A stretch of DNA of 49,238 nt from an uncultured Gammaproteobacteria bacterium (GTDB taxonomy: Bacteria; Pseudomonadota; Gammaproteobacteria; Steroidobacterales; XN24), in the NCBI GenBank assembly GCA_937924335.1, contig CALDWW010000019.1:1-49238 (forward strand), in the 5' to 3' direction. Shown here in pieces: positions 22,918 through 32,005 of the stretch. Below the pieces are notes generated by a model. That model saw only the letters and a list, made by a program, of their open reading frames with translations, searched no databases and was not told the origin of the DNA. The number at the start of each line of letters is the position of its first letter. Position 1 is the stretch's first letter. The position numbers and the translations under genes are program-made.

Positions 22918-23361
22918 ATGCTGGTTAGATATGATCCACGTTCACTGGTGAATCGCCTCCAGGGCGACCTCGATCGCGTGCTCGGTCAAACCGGACGCAT
23001 CGTCGACGACAGCACCGCTGGTGCGACCACCGACTGGGTGCCCGCAGTAGACATCAAAGAAGAGGACGCACGCTTCCTCATCGAAGCCGATATCCCGGGG
23101 GTTCGCCCGGAAGACATCGACATCACAATGGAAGATGGCATCCTGACCCTCCGCGGACATCGTGAAACCGAGTCCTTGAAAGAGGCCGAAGCTTATCGGA
23201 GAGTGGAACGGATCTCCGGGCGCTTCTATCGACGGTTTGCGCTCCCGGACACGGCGGATGCGGACGCCATCGAGGCCAAGTTCGACGGTGGCGTTCTGAA
23301 GGTCAATATCCCGAAGCTGCCGAAAGTGCAGCCTCGCAGGATAGACGTCCAGGTCAGTTAG
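22918..23361 (+). CDS. Hsp20/alpha-crystallin-family small heat-shock protein
   Basis: The 147-residue protein has a short N-terminal arm (YDPRSLVNRLQGDLDRVLG), an alpha-crystallin domain over about residues 40-132 (VPAVDIKEEDARFLIEADIPGVRPEDIDITMEDGILTLRGHRE, then GRFYRRFALPDTADADAIEAKFDGGVLKVNIPK) and a C-terminal tail with a V-Q-P-R-R-I-D-V-Q-V end. The G-V-L motif and A-x-x-x-x-G-V-L-x-V-x-(I/V)-P-K signature are both there. Such proteins hold unfolding proteins for refolding. Three in-frame ATGs exist (22858, 22912, 22918). 22918 is chosen because AGGAG is seven bases upstream and it fits the promoter position. The sigma-32-like promoter and fourU-like leader imply two-level heat control. 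Confidence 0.95.
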   Translation: MLVRYDPRSLVNRLQGDLDRVLGQTGRIVDDSTAGATTDWVPAVDIKEEDARFLIEADIPGVRPEDIDITMEDGILTLRGHRETESLKEAEAYRRVERISGRFYRRFALPDTADADAIEAKFDGGVLKVNIPKLPKVQPRRIDVQVS

Positions 23362-23407
23362 CCAGGTGTCTGACGCGGCCTTTTCGGAGGTCTGCACATC
23401 CAGCGGC

Positions 23408-23440
23408 GGCGGGCGGAGCGTTCCGCCCGCCTTCTGGTTT
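23408..23440 (+). terminator. Hairpin terminator between hsp20 and the DegQ gene
   Basis: A perfect 10-bp stem (GGCGGGCGGA, 23408-23417, with TCCGCCCGCC, 23422-23431) closes a GCGT loop. It is followed by TTCTGGTTT rather than a clean U run, so termination may be partial, and read-through from the heat-shock promoter into the protease gene is possible. Confidence 0.6.
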
Positions 23441-23502
23441 AATAGGGCGCTGCCGATACGGACCCGCCCGGGCAACTTATTGAGAACGGAAGGCGATAAC
23501 AT

Positions 23503-24885
23503 ATGATCCACCCCCACAGACTGGTACGTGGCTCGTGGGCTGTCATAGCCCTTCTGGCGGCTGCTACCGCCTCCGCCGCGCTGCCGACCCAGGTCGGAGA
23601 CCAGGAACTACCCACACTGGCGCCGATGATCGAGCGCACGGCACCGGCTGTCGTGAATATCGCCACCAGCGGCAGCGTCGAGGTCCAGTCCTACCGTAAT
23701 CCGTTCATGGACGACCCGTTCTTTCGCCGATTCTTCGAGATGGAGCCGGAACAGCAGCCGAGACGCCGGCAGACACAGAGCGCGGGTTCCGGCGTCGTGT
23801 TCGATGCCGAAAACGGTTACATCGTCACCAACGCGCACGTGATCGCCAATGCGGAAGAGATCACCGTGACGCTGCAGGACGACCGGACATTTTCCGCCGA
23901 GATTATCGGTGCCGACCCGGCCTCGGACATCGCCGTCATCAAGGTCGATGCAGACAGGCTGACCGAGATCAGCCTGGCGGACTCCGAACGGGCCCGGGTG
24001 GGTGATTTCGTGGTCGCCATCGGCAATCCCTTCGGGCTGGGCCATACGGTGACATCCGGCATCATCAGCGCGCTGGGCCGGACCGGATTGAATCGTGACG
24101 CCTACGAGGACTTCATTCAGACAGACGCGTCGATCAACCCGGGGAACTCTGGTGGCGCGCTGGTCAACCTGCGGGGAGAACTTGTCGGGGTGAACTCCGC
24201 CATCCTCACCAGGGGTGGGGGCAACATCGGCATCGGCTTCGCCATCCCCTCAAATATGGTCAAGGCCGTCATGGACCAGCTGCTCGAATTCGGCGAGGTC
24301 CGGCGCGGGCTGCTCGGTGTCAACATCTACACGGTCACCCCCGACATCGCGGAGGCCTACGGTGTGGATGAGATCCAGGGAGCGCTGGTCTCACAGGTCG
24401 TTCCGGGATCTGCCGCAGACGAGGCGGGTATCGAGGCTGGCGACATCATCACCAGGGTGAATGACGAGACGATCAAGAGTGCGACCGAGCTGCGCAACGC
24501 AATCGGCCTGCTGCGCGTAGATGAGAAAGTCAGGATCGAGTATGTGCGCGACGGCAAGTCACGCTCGACAACGGCTACCCTGGGCATGCAAGTCGCCGCG
24601 GAACAAGTCGCGGCTGCAGACATTCATCCGGGGCTGCAGGGTGCGGAACTCGCGGATGCCGATCCGGCTGATCCGGAACGTGGCGGCATGAGTGGCGTGC
24701 TGGTCGTTTCTGTCGAGCCCGGCAGTCCGGCACAGCAGCGCCAGCTGCGCGGCGGCGACGTCATCGTCGCCGTGAATCGACGGCGCGTCGCTTCGGTTGC
24801 AGAGTTCAGGGAGGTTGCCAGTAGCGACGCATTGCTGCTCAGCATCCGTCGCGGCAACGCAACCCTGTTACTGCCGATCCGCTGA
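23503..24885 (+). CDS. degQ: DegQ/HtrA-family periplasmic serine endoprotease
   Basis: The 460-residue protein has a signal peptide (about residues 1-26, ending ASAA), a trypsin-like domain with His112 (TNAHVI), Asp142 (SDIAVI) and Ser216 (NPGNSGGAL), and two PDZ domains (about 250-345 and 375-455, the second with GVLVVSVEPGSPAQQRQLRGGDVIVAVN). Layout and length match DegQ/DegP/MucD rather than single-PDZ DegS. The 15-residue loop with MEPEQQPRRR is the LA loop region. It should degrade or refold misfolded periplasmic proteins. The gene lies 141 bp downstream of hsp20, on the same strand, with a GGAAGG ribosome site. Confidence 0.94.
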   Translation: MIHPHRLVRGSWAVIALLAAATASAALPTQVGDQELPTLAPMIERTAPAVVNIATSGSVEVQSYRNPFMDDPFFRRFFEMEPEQQPRRRQTQSAGSGVVFDAENGYIVTNAHVIANAEEITVTLQDDRTFSAEIIGADPASDIAVIKVDADRLTEISLADSERARVGDFVVAIGNPFGLGHTVTSGIISALGRTGLNRDAYEDFIQTDASINPGNSGGALVNLRGELVGVNSAILTRGGGNIGIGFAIPSNMVKAVMDQLLEFGEVRRGLLGVNIYTVTPDIAEAYGVDEIQGALVSQVVPGSAADEAGIEAGDIITRVNDETIKSATELRNAIGLLRVDEKVRIEYVRDGKSRSTTATLGMQVAAEQVAAADIHPGLQGAELADADPADPERGGMSGVLVVSVEPGSPAQQRQLRGGDVIVAVNRRRVASVAEFREVASSDALLLSIRRGNATLLLPIR

Positions 24886-24928
24886 GGACCGGAGCGCGGA
24901 TCACCCCGCCTCCTGCCATGATCTAACG

Positions 24929-24951
24929 GGCGGGCCGTCTATCGGCCCGCC
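24929..24951. terminator. Hairpin between convergent degQ and TauE-like genes
   Basis: A 9-bp stem (GGCGGGCCG, 24929-24937, with CGGCCCGCC, 24943-24951) closes a five-base TCTAT loop in the 72-bp gap between two convergent stops. Neither side has a long U run, so it is either a weak bidirectional terminator or an mRNA-end stabilising hairpin. Confidence 0.55.
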
Positions 24952-24957
24952 TGCCCT

Positions 24958-25761
24958 TCAGCCCATCAGCATCCTGAAGCCCACAACTACCAGCAGGAGC
25001 GCGAATGCCTGCCGCAGTCTCGCGACCGGCAGCGTATGCGCAAGCCAGGCGCCGACCGGCGCGAGCAGAACGCTGGCAAGTGAGATCCCGGCGACCGCGG
25101 GCCAGTACACGTACCCTGTCGACCAGGCCGGCGCGGGGACCTGACCCCAGCCCGTGATCACGAACCCGAAAGCGCCGGCGAGTGCTACCGGCAGGGTGCA
25201 GGCCGCTGCCGTGCCTACCGCCCGCCGGATCGGTATGGATACCCATAGCAGGAAAGGCACTGTCATCACCCCGCCCCCGATACCCGCCAGCGCCGATACG
25301 ATTCCGATGAAGGTACCCGCAACGGATGTCGCGGCAAGACCGGGCAGGCGACGACCCGGCGGCGGCTGATAACCCACGATGATGTATAGCGCGATGACGA
25401 TTACGAATGCGCCGAATGTGGCTTGCAGGGCTCGATTGCCCATGGCGTCGGCGATCACCGCTCCGATCAGACCACCGGCGATGACGCCGGGCACCAGCCT
25501 CCTGAAGGCATCCCACAGGATAGCCCCGCGCGCCTGATGGGCGCGCGCGGACGATACTGCAGTGAATACGATCACGGCCAGCGACGACCCGATCGCGTAG
25601 TGCATCCGACTTTCGGCCGGAATACCCAGGTCGAAAAGCACGAATATCAGATTGAGGGCCGGCACGATGACCAGGCCACCGCCAACACCGAAGAGTCCCG
25701 CAAGAATCCCCGAGATGACGCCGATTATCGGGAATATCAGCAGCTCCGTGGAGATGCTCAT
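24958..25761 (-). CDS. TauE/SafE-family sulfite-exporter-like permease
   Basis: The 267-residue protein (from ATG 25761) is nearly all membrane. About eight helices are arranged as two repeats. The signature G-x-x-x-G-x-x-A-G-L-F-G-V-G-G-G-L-V-I-V-P starts each family repeat; the first is complete near residues 10-30, and the second half has the related G-I-G-G-G-V-M-T-V-P. Members export sulfite, sulfoacetate or other organic anions; the substrate here is unknown. The frame continues ten codons upstream without clear protein character, so the MSISTELL start is preferred. It is convergent with degQ and divergent from slt. Confidence 0.9.
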   Translation of the reverse strand: MSISTELLIFPIIGVISGILAGLFGVGGGLVIVPALNLIFVLFDLGIPAESRMHYAIGSSLAVIVFTAVSSARAHQARGAILWDAFRRLVPGVIAGGLIGAVIADAMGNRALQATFGAFVIVIALYIIVGYQPPPGRRLPGLAATSVAGTFIGIVSALAGIGGGVMTVPFLLWVSIPIRRAVGTAAACTLPVALAGAFGFVITGWGQVPAPAWSTGYVYWPAVAGISLASVLLAPVGAWLAHTLPVARLRQAFALLLVVVGFRMLMG

Positions 25762-25886
25762 CGCAGACGCCCCGTCCGGATCGACATGCAATCGTTGCGG
25801 AACAAGCCGATTGCATGTCGTGTCTGCATACTCATAATAGCCACTCGCATCGAACCGGTCGTAAACCTATCAGATAGTGACATACA

Positions 25887-27842
25887 GTGTTTCGGATACG
25901 TCTTGGCATCATCTTCGTAATTGCAGGTGTCCTTGCGGGGGCACAGCTTGCGTCGGCAAACGCGTCGCATCTCCAGGCGCAGCGCGAGGCATTTCGGCTG
26001 GCGCTTGCAAAGGCGGAACTGGGTGACTGGGATCGCGTGCGGCCGCACCTGGACCTGTTGTCTGACTATCCGCTGCGCCCGGATCTGACAGCAGCCTGGC
26101 TGAGACGCAAACTCGGACCGGACACCGATGCCGAGGTAGAGCGATTTCTCGGCCGGTATCCCGGCCTCGGATTCAGCGCAGACCTGCGCTATCAATGGGC
26201 TTTGTCGCTCGCGAGACGGGCGCAGTGGCAGGCGTTTCTCGAAGTCTATGAAAGCCGCTACCAGGATGGATCGGACACCCGGCTTCACTGTTACGCGGTG
26301 ATCGGCGAGATCGCCCTCGGCCGAGCGGAAGGCATTGCCGAGCAGGCCAGGACGCTCTGGCTGTCGGCTTTCAGTCAGCCCAAGGAGTGCGATCCGGTGT
26401 TCGACTATCTACAGGACAACGGACTCCTGACGCCGGATTTGAGACGACAGCGCATCAGCCTGGCGCTGGAACGCGGGCAGATACCGCTGGCCCGCTATCT
26501 GGCAAAACCACTCGCAGAAGCTGACCGGAGCCGGATCGACCGGTGGGTGCAAATGCGCAGCGATCCGTCAGGACAACTGTCGGAGCCGGGGCGGTTCCGG
26601 GACACGGGCACAGATCGTGCGTTGATAGGATATGGCTTCGGCCGACTCGCGCGGCGTGATCCGCCGGCAGCACGGGAACTCTGGCAGAGATATTCGGGCT
26701 TCGGAATTGGCGCGGCGGAGCAGACTCGCATCGAGAGGGATATCGCCCTGGCGCACGCCCGGCGCTTTTTGCCCGGCGCTCGATCACTGATAGAAGATCA
26801 GGCCAGGGTGGACGCTGACCCCATCGTTGCCCAGTGGCGGGTCCGCCTCGCCCTGCGAGATCAGGACTGGCCCGCGACGGGCAAGGCACTGGATTCCCTC
26901 GCCGCGGAAGAGTCGGAGAGGAGTGTCTGGACCTACTGGCGTGCGCGCGCGAAAGATGGCGCAGGAGACAGGGAGACCGCATCCCGTCTGTTCAGGGAAC
27001 TAGCCAAGGAACGCGACTACTACGGGTTCCTCGCGGCTGACCGTATCGGCTCTGAATACCGGTTCAACCATCGCCCGGCGACCCCCGACGAGGCCATGAT
27101 CGCGAGTCTGGACACGCGGCCGGATGTCATCCGAACACGGGAACTGTTCATGACGGGCCTCTACGGAAGGGGACGATCAGAGTGGCAGGCGATGCTGAAG
27201 AAGCTTCCGCCGGAGCAGCGCGCCCAGGCGTCGATACTGGCGCATCGATGGGGCTGGCACTCGCGGGCAATCGCGACAGCGTCCGGCAATGGCCTGATCG
27301 ACGATCTCGATCTGCGTTTCCCCACACCGTGGCAAACCACGTTCGACCAGCGCAGTCGCCAGTCATCCCTGGAGCCGTCGTTCGCCTACGGGATAGCGCG
27401 CAGCGAGAGCCTGTTTATGCCCGACGTGGCATCGGGTGCCGGCGCGATCGGACTGATGCAGCTGATGCCCGCAACCGGCAAGCAGACCGCAAGGCAAGCG
27501 GGGATCCGTTATCGAGGCCGACAGACCCTGATGGATCCCGAGACAAATATCGCACTCGGCACTCACTATCTGGGGCGGATGCTCGAGCGGTTCGACGGCA
27601 ACCCGGTGTTGGCCACGGCGGCCTACAACGCCGGCCCCAATCGGGTGTCGAGTTGGCTGCCCACCGATAACAAGCTGCCAGCGGATGTCTGGGTGGACAG
27701 CGTGCCCTTCAGGGAGACCCGCAAATACATCCGTCGCGTCCTGACCAGCGACACCGTCTTCGACTGGCGAAGCGACGGCGAGCATCGAAAACTCTCTGAA
27801 CGCATGCCGCCGGTCCGTCCCGGGATGGACACAGGCGGCTAG
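25887..27842 (+). CDS. slt: Soluble lytic murein transglycosylase
   Basis: The 651-residue protein has a signal peptide (about residues 1-25), a long alpha-helical superhelix domain (about 30-460) and a C-terminal lysozyme-like SLT domain. There the catalytic Glu507 sits in Y-G-I-A-R-S-E-S, followed by SGAGAIGLMQLMPATG and TAAYNAGPNRV. The length and order match Slt70. It cleaves the MurNAc-GlcNAc bond in peptidoglycan with 1,6-anhydro formation, in the periplasm. The start is GTG 25887; its ribosome site is weak, so the precise start is less certain than the gene. It is divergent from the TauE-like gene and followed by the NDUFA9-like gene 60 bp on. Confidence 0.93.
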   Translation: MFRIRLGIIFVIAGVLAGAQLASANASHLQAQREAFRLALAKAELGDWDRVRPHLDLLSDYPLRPDLTAAWLRRKLGPDTDAEVERFLGRYPGLGFSADLRYQWALSLARRAQWQAFLEVYESRYQDGSDTRLHCYAVIGEIALGRAEGIAEQARTLWLSAFSQPKECDPVFDYLQDNGLLTPDLRRQRISLALERGQIPLARYLAKPLAEADRSRIDRWVQMRSDPSGQLSEPGRFRDTGTDRALIGYGFGRLARRDPPAARELWQRYSGFGIGAAEQTRIERDIALAHARRFLPGARSLIEDQARVDADPIVAQWRVRLALRDQDWPATGKALDSLAAEESERSVWTYWRARAKDGAGDRETASRLFRELAKERDYYGFLAADRIGSEYRFNHRPATPDEAMIASLDTRPDVIRTRELFMTGLYGRGRSEWQAMLKKLPPEQRAQASILAHRWGWHSRAIATASGNGLIDDLDLRFPTPWQTTFDQRSRQSSLEPSFAYGIARSESLFMPDVASGAGAIGLMQLMPATGKQTARQAGIRYRGRQTLMDPETNIALGTHYLGRMLERFDGNPVLATAAYNAGPNRVSSWLPTDNKLPADVWVDSVPFRETRKYIRRVLTSDTVFDWRSDGEHRKLSERMPPVRPGMDTGG

Positions 27843-27902
27843 CCCGGCCTGGACTATAATCGCAGCCGCCCTACCTCTGGGGTCGACCGTTCCGGATTAT
27901 CC

Positions 27903-28832
27903 ATGCAGACGCGATTACCAAGACGAAGCATCTGTCTTCTTGGCGGCACAGGGTTCATCGGCCGCCACCTGGCCAGCCGCCTGGTCGCGTTGGGTCACGA
28001 CGTGACCGTTCTGACCCGCGCCCGGCATCGTCACAAGGACATGCTCGTGTTGCCGACGCTCCGGCTGCGGCAGGGAGACCCTCTTGACCCCGCCGATCTG
28101 GTATCGGCCATGCAGGGAGCCGATTCGGTCGTCAATCTGATAGGGATCGTCAACGAGCGCGGCAGGGACGGCCGGGGATTCCATCGCGCGCATGTGGCGA
28201 TCACCGAGAAAGCGCTGGCGGCATGCCGCGATGCGGGCGTCCGGCGCTTTGTGCAGATGAGCGCCCTGCGGGCGGACCCGGCCGGATCCAGCCACTACCT
28301 CAGGAGCAAGGGCGTCGCCGAGCAACGTGTCAGAGAAAGCGGTCTGGACTGGACCATCCTGCAGCCATCTGTCGTGTTCGGACGCGAGGACGACTTCATC
28401 AACCGATTCGCCGGGCTCCTGCGCCACCTTCCTGTGCTTCCCCTGGCGAAAGCCAATACGCGCCTGGCACCGGTGTTCGTTGGCGATGTTGTGGCGGCGG
28501 CGGTCCGCTCACTTGAGGAGCCGCGCGCTATCGGCCAGATCTTTCAGCTTTGCGGTCCCCGCGTCTATTCATTGCGCGAGATCGTCCGCCTGACCAGTCG
28601 CCTGATCGGCAGACAACGGCCGGTGGTGGGATTATCGCCAACCCTGGGCAGGATGCAGGCGCGCCTGATGGAATTCGTCCCGGGCAAGCCCTTCTCCAGG
28701 GACAACTTCCTGACGCTGTCCACGCACAACATCTGCGACAGCGGCGCGCCGGGGCTGACCGACCTGGGAATCGTCCCGACCCACCTCGAACCGGAAGTAT
28801 CGCGCTACTTGCGGATCGGAGCGGTTGACTAA
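27903..28832 (+). CDS. Complex I NDUFA9-like NAD(P)-binding epimerase-family protein
   Basis: This 309-residue atypical SDR has an N-terminal nucleotide-binding motif I-C-L-L-G-G-T-G-F-I-G-R-H-L (about residues 10-23), then VVNLIGIVNERGR, the MSALRADPAGSSHYLRSKGVAE segment with the (S)-Y-x-x-S-K catalytic remnant, and WTILQPSVVFGREDDFINRFA. This set defines the NDUFA9-like group, of which mitochondrial members are complex I accessory subunits. In bacteria the role is unclear; NAD(P)(H) binding with quinone or lipid-linked metabolism is a guess. A TATAAT at 27855-27860 without a good -35 may give it a promoter. It overlaps the convergent aminopeptidase gene by 4 bp. Confidence 0.88.
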   Translation: MQTRLPRRSICLLGGTGFIGRHLASRLVALGHDVTVLTRARHRHKDMLVLPTLRLRQGDPLDPADLVSAMQGADSVVNLIGIVNERGRDGRGFHRAHVAITEKALAACRDAGVRRFVQMSALRADPAGSSHYLRSKGVAEQRVRESGLDWTILQPSVVFGREDDFINRFAGLLRHLPVLPLAKANTRLAPVFVGDVVAAAVRSLEEPRAIGQIFQLCGPRVYSLREIVRLTSRLIGRQRPVVGLSPTLGRMQARLMEFVPGKPFSRDNFLTLSTHNICDSGAPGLTDLGIVPTHLEPEVSRYLRIGAVD

Positions 28833-29911
28833 AGCTCCGGGGACGGGCCGGTGCCCGGAACAGGATCCGCGATCGCCAGCAGCGCCTCGAGTTCACGATG
28901 CCGCTCTTCTGAGCTGAGGTCCGCGAGTTCCTGGCAGCGGGCATAGAACGTTCGTAGATCGCGACCGGAATTGCGAAACAGCGCGCGAAAAGCGGGCACC
29001 AGGCGCTCATAGGTCGAGACCGGTATGAGCCGCGCGTTGTTGAGTTCCATCTCGAACCAGCCGTCGAAACCCGGGTATCCATCCCAGGAGTGGCGGAGCA
29101 CGCCATAGCGCTCGCGCAGATCGTTGAACGCCTCTTGTTTCTGCTCCCGCTGGACCTCGTCAGATCGATCCGACGAATAGACCCGGGTCAGCTCTTCCCG
29201 GGTGTCGAGTAGCAGATAGTTGAAGGCCGCGGCTCGCTGACGCCGCGTCTGATGGTCTGCGATGCTCTGCGGGTCCCGCCTGTCCTCCAGCCAGAGGCGG
29301 ATGCCGACCTCTTCCACCGCTGACGCGAAGGCCTCATTGAAGTCGGAATCATCCGCGACATAGAGTTGCTGGTGGGCCAGCTCATGGAAGATGATCGCAA
29401 CGAGCCGGGTGTCGTCCCACCGCATCATTGCACTGTTTACCGGATCCGCGAATCGCCCCAGCGTCGAGTATGCAGCCGCACCACCAACGAAGACGTCCCA
29501 GCCCTTGTCGGCCAGTCGCTGCGCATACTTCCGCGCCGCCGATTCCTTGAAATACCCCCGGTAGACAACGCACCCGGCTACAGGGAAACACCATGTCTTC
29601 GGCGTGAGGGAAAGCTCCGGGGCTGCGAAGACATTCCAGACTACGTACGGTCTGTCCAGCGCCACGTAGCTCCGATAGCTGTCATTGTCGGGCAGGGCGA
29701 GAACGTCCGTGGCAAAGGTCCTGGCCTCCGCCACCAGCCGCAGCCTGACGGCCAGATCGGCTGGTGTGTCCGGATCTTCCAATATCTCGTCGATAGGCCG
29801 GCGGTCGGCCATGAGCCGCATATGGCCGGACACTGCCTGGTAATAAAACCCGCCGCAGCCCGGGGCGGCGAGCAGCAGCGCGATAGCAAGTACGAAGCCT
29901 GGTCGACGCAC
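28829..29911 (-). CDS. PF10023-like zinc aminopeptidase lipoprotein
   Basis: The 360-residue protein has a lipoprotein signal (LLLAAPGCGG, Cys near residue 19) and then GFYYQAVSGHMRLMADRRPI, the hallmark N-terminus of the putative aminopeptidase family PF10023 (Aminop). The zinc motif H-E-L-A-H-Q-Q-L-Y-V is intact at about residue 176, followed by DFNEAFASAVEEVGI that supplies the third ligand. It should be a membrane-anchored periplasmic metallopeptidase; substrates of the family are not well known. It is convergent with and overlaps the NDUFA9-like gene, and its start is 52 bp from the divergent cca gene. Confidence 0.9.
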   Translation of the reverse strand: MRRPGFVLAIALLLAAPGCGGFYYQAVSGHMRLMADRRPIDEILEDPDTPADLAVRLRLVAEARTFATDVLALPDNDSYRSYVALDRPYVVWNVFAAPELSLTPKTWCFPVAGCVVYRGYFKESAARKYAQRLADKGWDVFVGGAAAYSTLGRFADPVNSAMMRWDDTRLVAIIFHELAHQQLYVADDSDFNEAFASAVEEVGIRLWLEDRRDPQSIADHQTRRQRAAAFNYLLLDTREELTRVYSSDRSDEVQREQKQEAFNDLRERYGVLRHSWDGYPGFDGWFEMELNNARLIPVSTYERLVPAFRALFRNSGRDLRTFYARCQELADLSSEERHRELEALLAIADPVPGTGPSPEL

Positions 29912-29963
29912 CGGGCTACATTAGCATGCGGGTGGCAGCAACGGTCGAGTTAGAATCCGACCC

Positions 29964-31208
29964 ATGGAAGTCTTTCTCGTCGGTGGCGCGGTCAGGGACG
30001 AATTGCTGGGCCGCCCTGTCCGTGAGCGCGACTGGGTGGTCGTGGGCTCGACCCCCGAGGAAATGCTGCGCCTTGGCTTCAGGCCGGTAGGCCGGGACTT
30101 TCCCGTGTTCCTTCATCCGCAGACCGGTGATGAGTACGCCCTCGCCAGGACCGAGCGCAAGACCGCGCGCGGTTACCGCGGCTTCCAGGTGCACGCTGCC
30201 CCGGACGTCACCCTGGAAGACGACCTCGGTCGTCGCGATCTTACGATCAACGCCATGGCTCGCAGTGCCGACGGTAATCTGATCGATCCACACGGGGGCG
30301 CTGCGGACGCGCAGCGACGGATACTGAGGCACGTGTCATCCGCGTTCGTCGAGGATCCGGTCAGGATCCTGCGAGTCGCGCGATTTGCGGCCTCACTCGT
30401 GGACCAGGATTCCTGCTTCTCGGTGGCGCCGGAGACCATGGAGATGATGCGTAGCATGGTGGACTCCGGAGAGGTAGACGCGCTCGTGCCAGAACGCGTT
30501 TGGCAGGAGACCCGACGGGCCCTGGAGACCGACCGGCCAGACGTCTTCTTTCAGACCCTAAGGCAATGCGGTGCGCTGGCCAGAATCTATCCGGAAATCG
30601 ATTGCCTCTTCGGTGTGCCGCAGCCGGCGACCTGGCATCCCGAGATCGATACCGGCCGCCATGTGATGATGGTCATCCGGCAAGCGGCTCAGCGATCCGG
30701 TTCGGCGCGCGTCAGGTTCGCGGCCCTGGTGCACGACCTGGGTAAGGGTGTAACGCCTGAGTCTCTGCTGCCGGCTCACCACGGTCACGAGCGGAAAGGC
30801 GTCGCTCTCATCGCCGGGATGGCCGATCGGCTGAAAATCCCCAACGACTTCAGGGAACTGGCGGAGCTCGTCTCCCGTTATCACTTGCTCTGCCATCGCG
30901 CCGGGGAACTTCGTCCGGCGACGCTACTGCAGCTGCTCGAAAAGCTTGACGCGTTCCGCAGACCAGAACGTTTCGCTGAGTTTCTGTTGGCATGCGAGGC
31001 AGATATGCGTGGTCGCGAGGGTTTCGAGAACCGGGACTATCCGCAGGCAGACATGCTGAAGCTTGTTCTGAAAGAAGCTGCCTCCGTACGCCCGGATACG
31101 GCCTCCGCGACATCCGGTGCGGACATCGGTCGTCAGCTGCAGGCAGACAGGCTCAGCTCCATCGAGGCTCTCCTCGCCAGGCATAAGGCTGATACCGGGG
31201 ATCAATAG
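29964..31208 (+). CDS. cca: CCA-adding tRNA nucleotidyltransferase, multifunctional type
   Basis: The 414-residue protein starts with the class II nucleotidyltransferase signature, F-L-V-G-G-A-V-R-D-E-L-L-G, then R-D-W-V-V-V-G as the (D/E)-x-D-like motif region, and DDLGRRDLTINAMA and EDPVRILRVARFAA in the neck. A C-terminal HD domain is present (H-D-L-G-K-G, with HHGHERKG), as in gammaproteobacterial Cca with phosphatase and phosphodiesterase activities. It builds and repairs the CCA end of tRNAs. Its end overlaps the convergent uppP gene by 7 bp. Confidence 0.96.
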   Translation: MEVFLVGGAVRDELLGRPVRERDWVVVGSTPEEMLRLGFRPVGRDFPVFLHPQTGDEYALARTERKTARGYRGFQVHAAPDVTLEDDLGRRDLTINAMARSADGNLIDPHGGAADAQRRILRHVSSAFVEDPVRILRVARFAASLVDQDSCFSVAPETMEMMRSMVDSGEVDALVPERVWQETRRALETDRPDVFFQTLRQCGALARIYPEIDCLFGVPQPATWHPEIDTGRHVMMVIRQAAQRSGSARVRFAALVHDLGKGVTPESLLPAHHGHERKGVALIAGMADRLKIPNDFRELAELVSRYHLLCHRAGELRPATLLQLLEKLDAFRRPERFAEFLLACEADMRGREGFENRDYPQADMLKLVLKEAASVRPDTASATSGADIGRQLQADRLSSIEALLARHKADTGDQ

Positions 31209-31999
31209 AAGTAGGCGACGATCGCGATCGCCAGGATCACCCTGTAGACGGCGAACGGCAGCATCCCAATGCGCCCCAGGAATGCCAGGAACCAGCGGAT
31301 CGTGAGGTAGGCAACGAGACAGGACACGGCCGCACCGACCCCCAGCGCCGTCCAGTCCACGGGCTCGCTTGACTCGATCAGCACGAATGTCTCTAGGGTC
31401 GCAGCCGCCGTGATGACAGGGACCGCCAACAGGAACGAGAATCTTGCGGACGCCTCGCGAGTCAGTCCCAGCAGCAGGCCCGCTGTGATCGTAATCCCCG
31501 ACCGGGATGTGCCCGGGATCAACGCTAACACCTGCAGCAGGCCGATGATGAGCACGTCTGACCAGCTCAGGGAGTGTTCATCCCGGGCCCGCTGACCCCG
31601 AACGTCCGCGAGCCACAACAAGACGCCGAAACCGGCGGTAGTCGCTGCCACCAGCATCGGCGACCGCAGATAGGCCTCTACAGGGCCGGCCACGATGAAG
31701 CCGGCCAGCGCGACCGGAACAGTGCCCCAGATCACGGCCCAGGCCATACGCGAGTCGGCAGTGGCGGCCCCTCCACCAACCGACCTGAACCAGGCGACGG
31801 TCATCGCGACCAGCTCCTTGCGAAAGTAGGCGACGACAGCGCACAAGGTTCCCAGATGCACGGCCACGTCAAACGCCAGTCCCTGATCAGGCCAGCCAAG
31901 TACGTGAGGCGTCAGCACAAGGTGACCCGAGCTCGAGATCGGCAGGAATTCCGTGAATCCCTGGAGCAGAGCCAGAAAAATGGCGTGTAGTAGATCCAT
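31202..31999 (-). CDS. uppP: Undecaprenyl-diphosphatase
   Basis: The 265-residue membrane protein has the two catalytic motifs of the BacA/UppP family: Q-G-F-T-E-F-L-P-I-S-S-S-G-H-L (about residues 13-27) and P-G-T-S-R-S-G (about 160-166), with about eight helices. It removes the terminal phosphate of undecaprenyl pyrophosphate so that the lipid carrier can be reused for peptidoglycan and other envelope polymers; over-expression of BacA is known to give bacitracin resistance. The gene follows midA by 6 bp and probably shares its transcript. It is convergent with cca. Confidence 0.96.
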   Translation of the reverse strand: MDLLHAIFLALLQGFTEFLPISSSGHLVLTPHVLGWPDQGLAFDVAVHLGTLCAVVAYFRKELVAMTVAWFRSVGGGAATADSRMAWAVIWGTVPVALAGFIVAGPVEAYLRSPMLVAATTAGFGVLLWLADVRGQRARDEHSLSWSDVLIIGLLQVLALIPGTSRSGITITAGLLLGLTREASARFSFLLAVPVITAAATLETFVLIESSEPVDWTALGVGAAVSCLVAYLTIRWFLAFLGRIGMLPFAVYRVILAIAIVAYFY

Positions 32000-32005
32000 A
32001 TGCGC

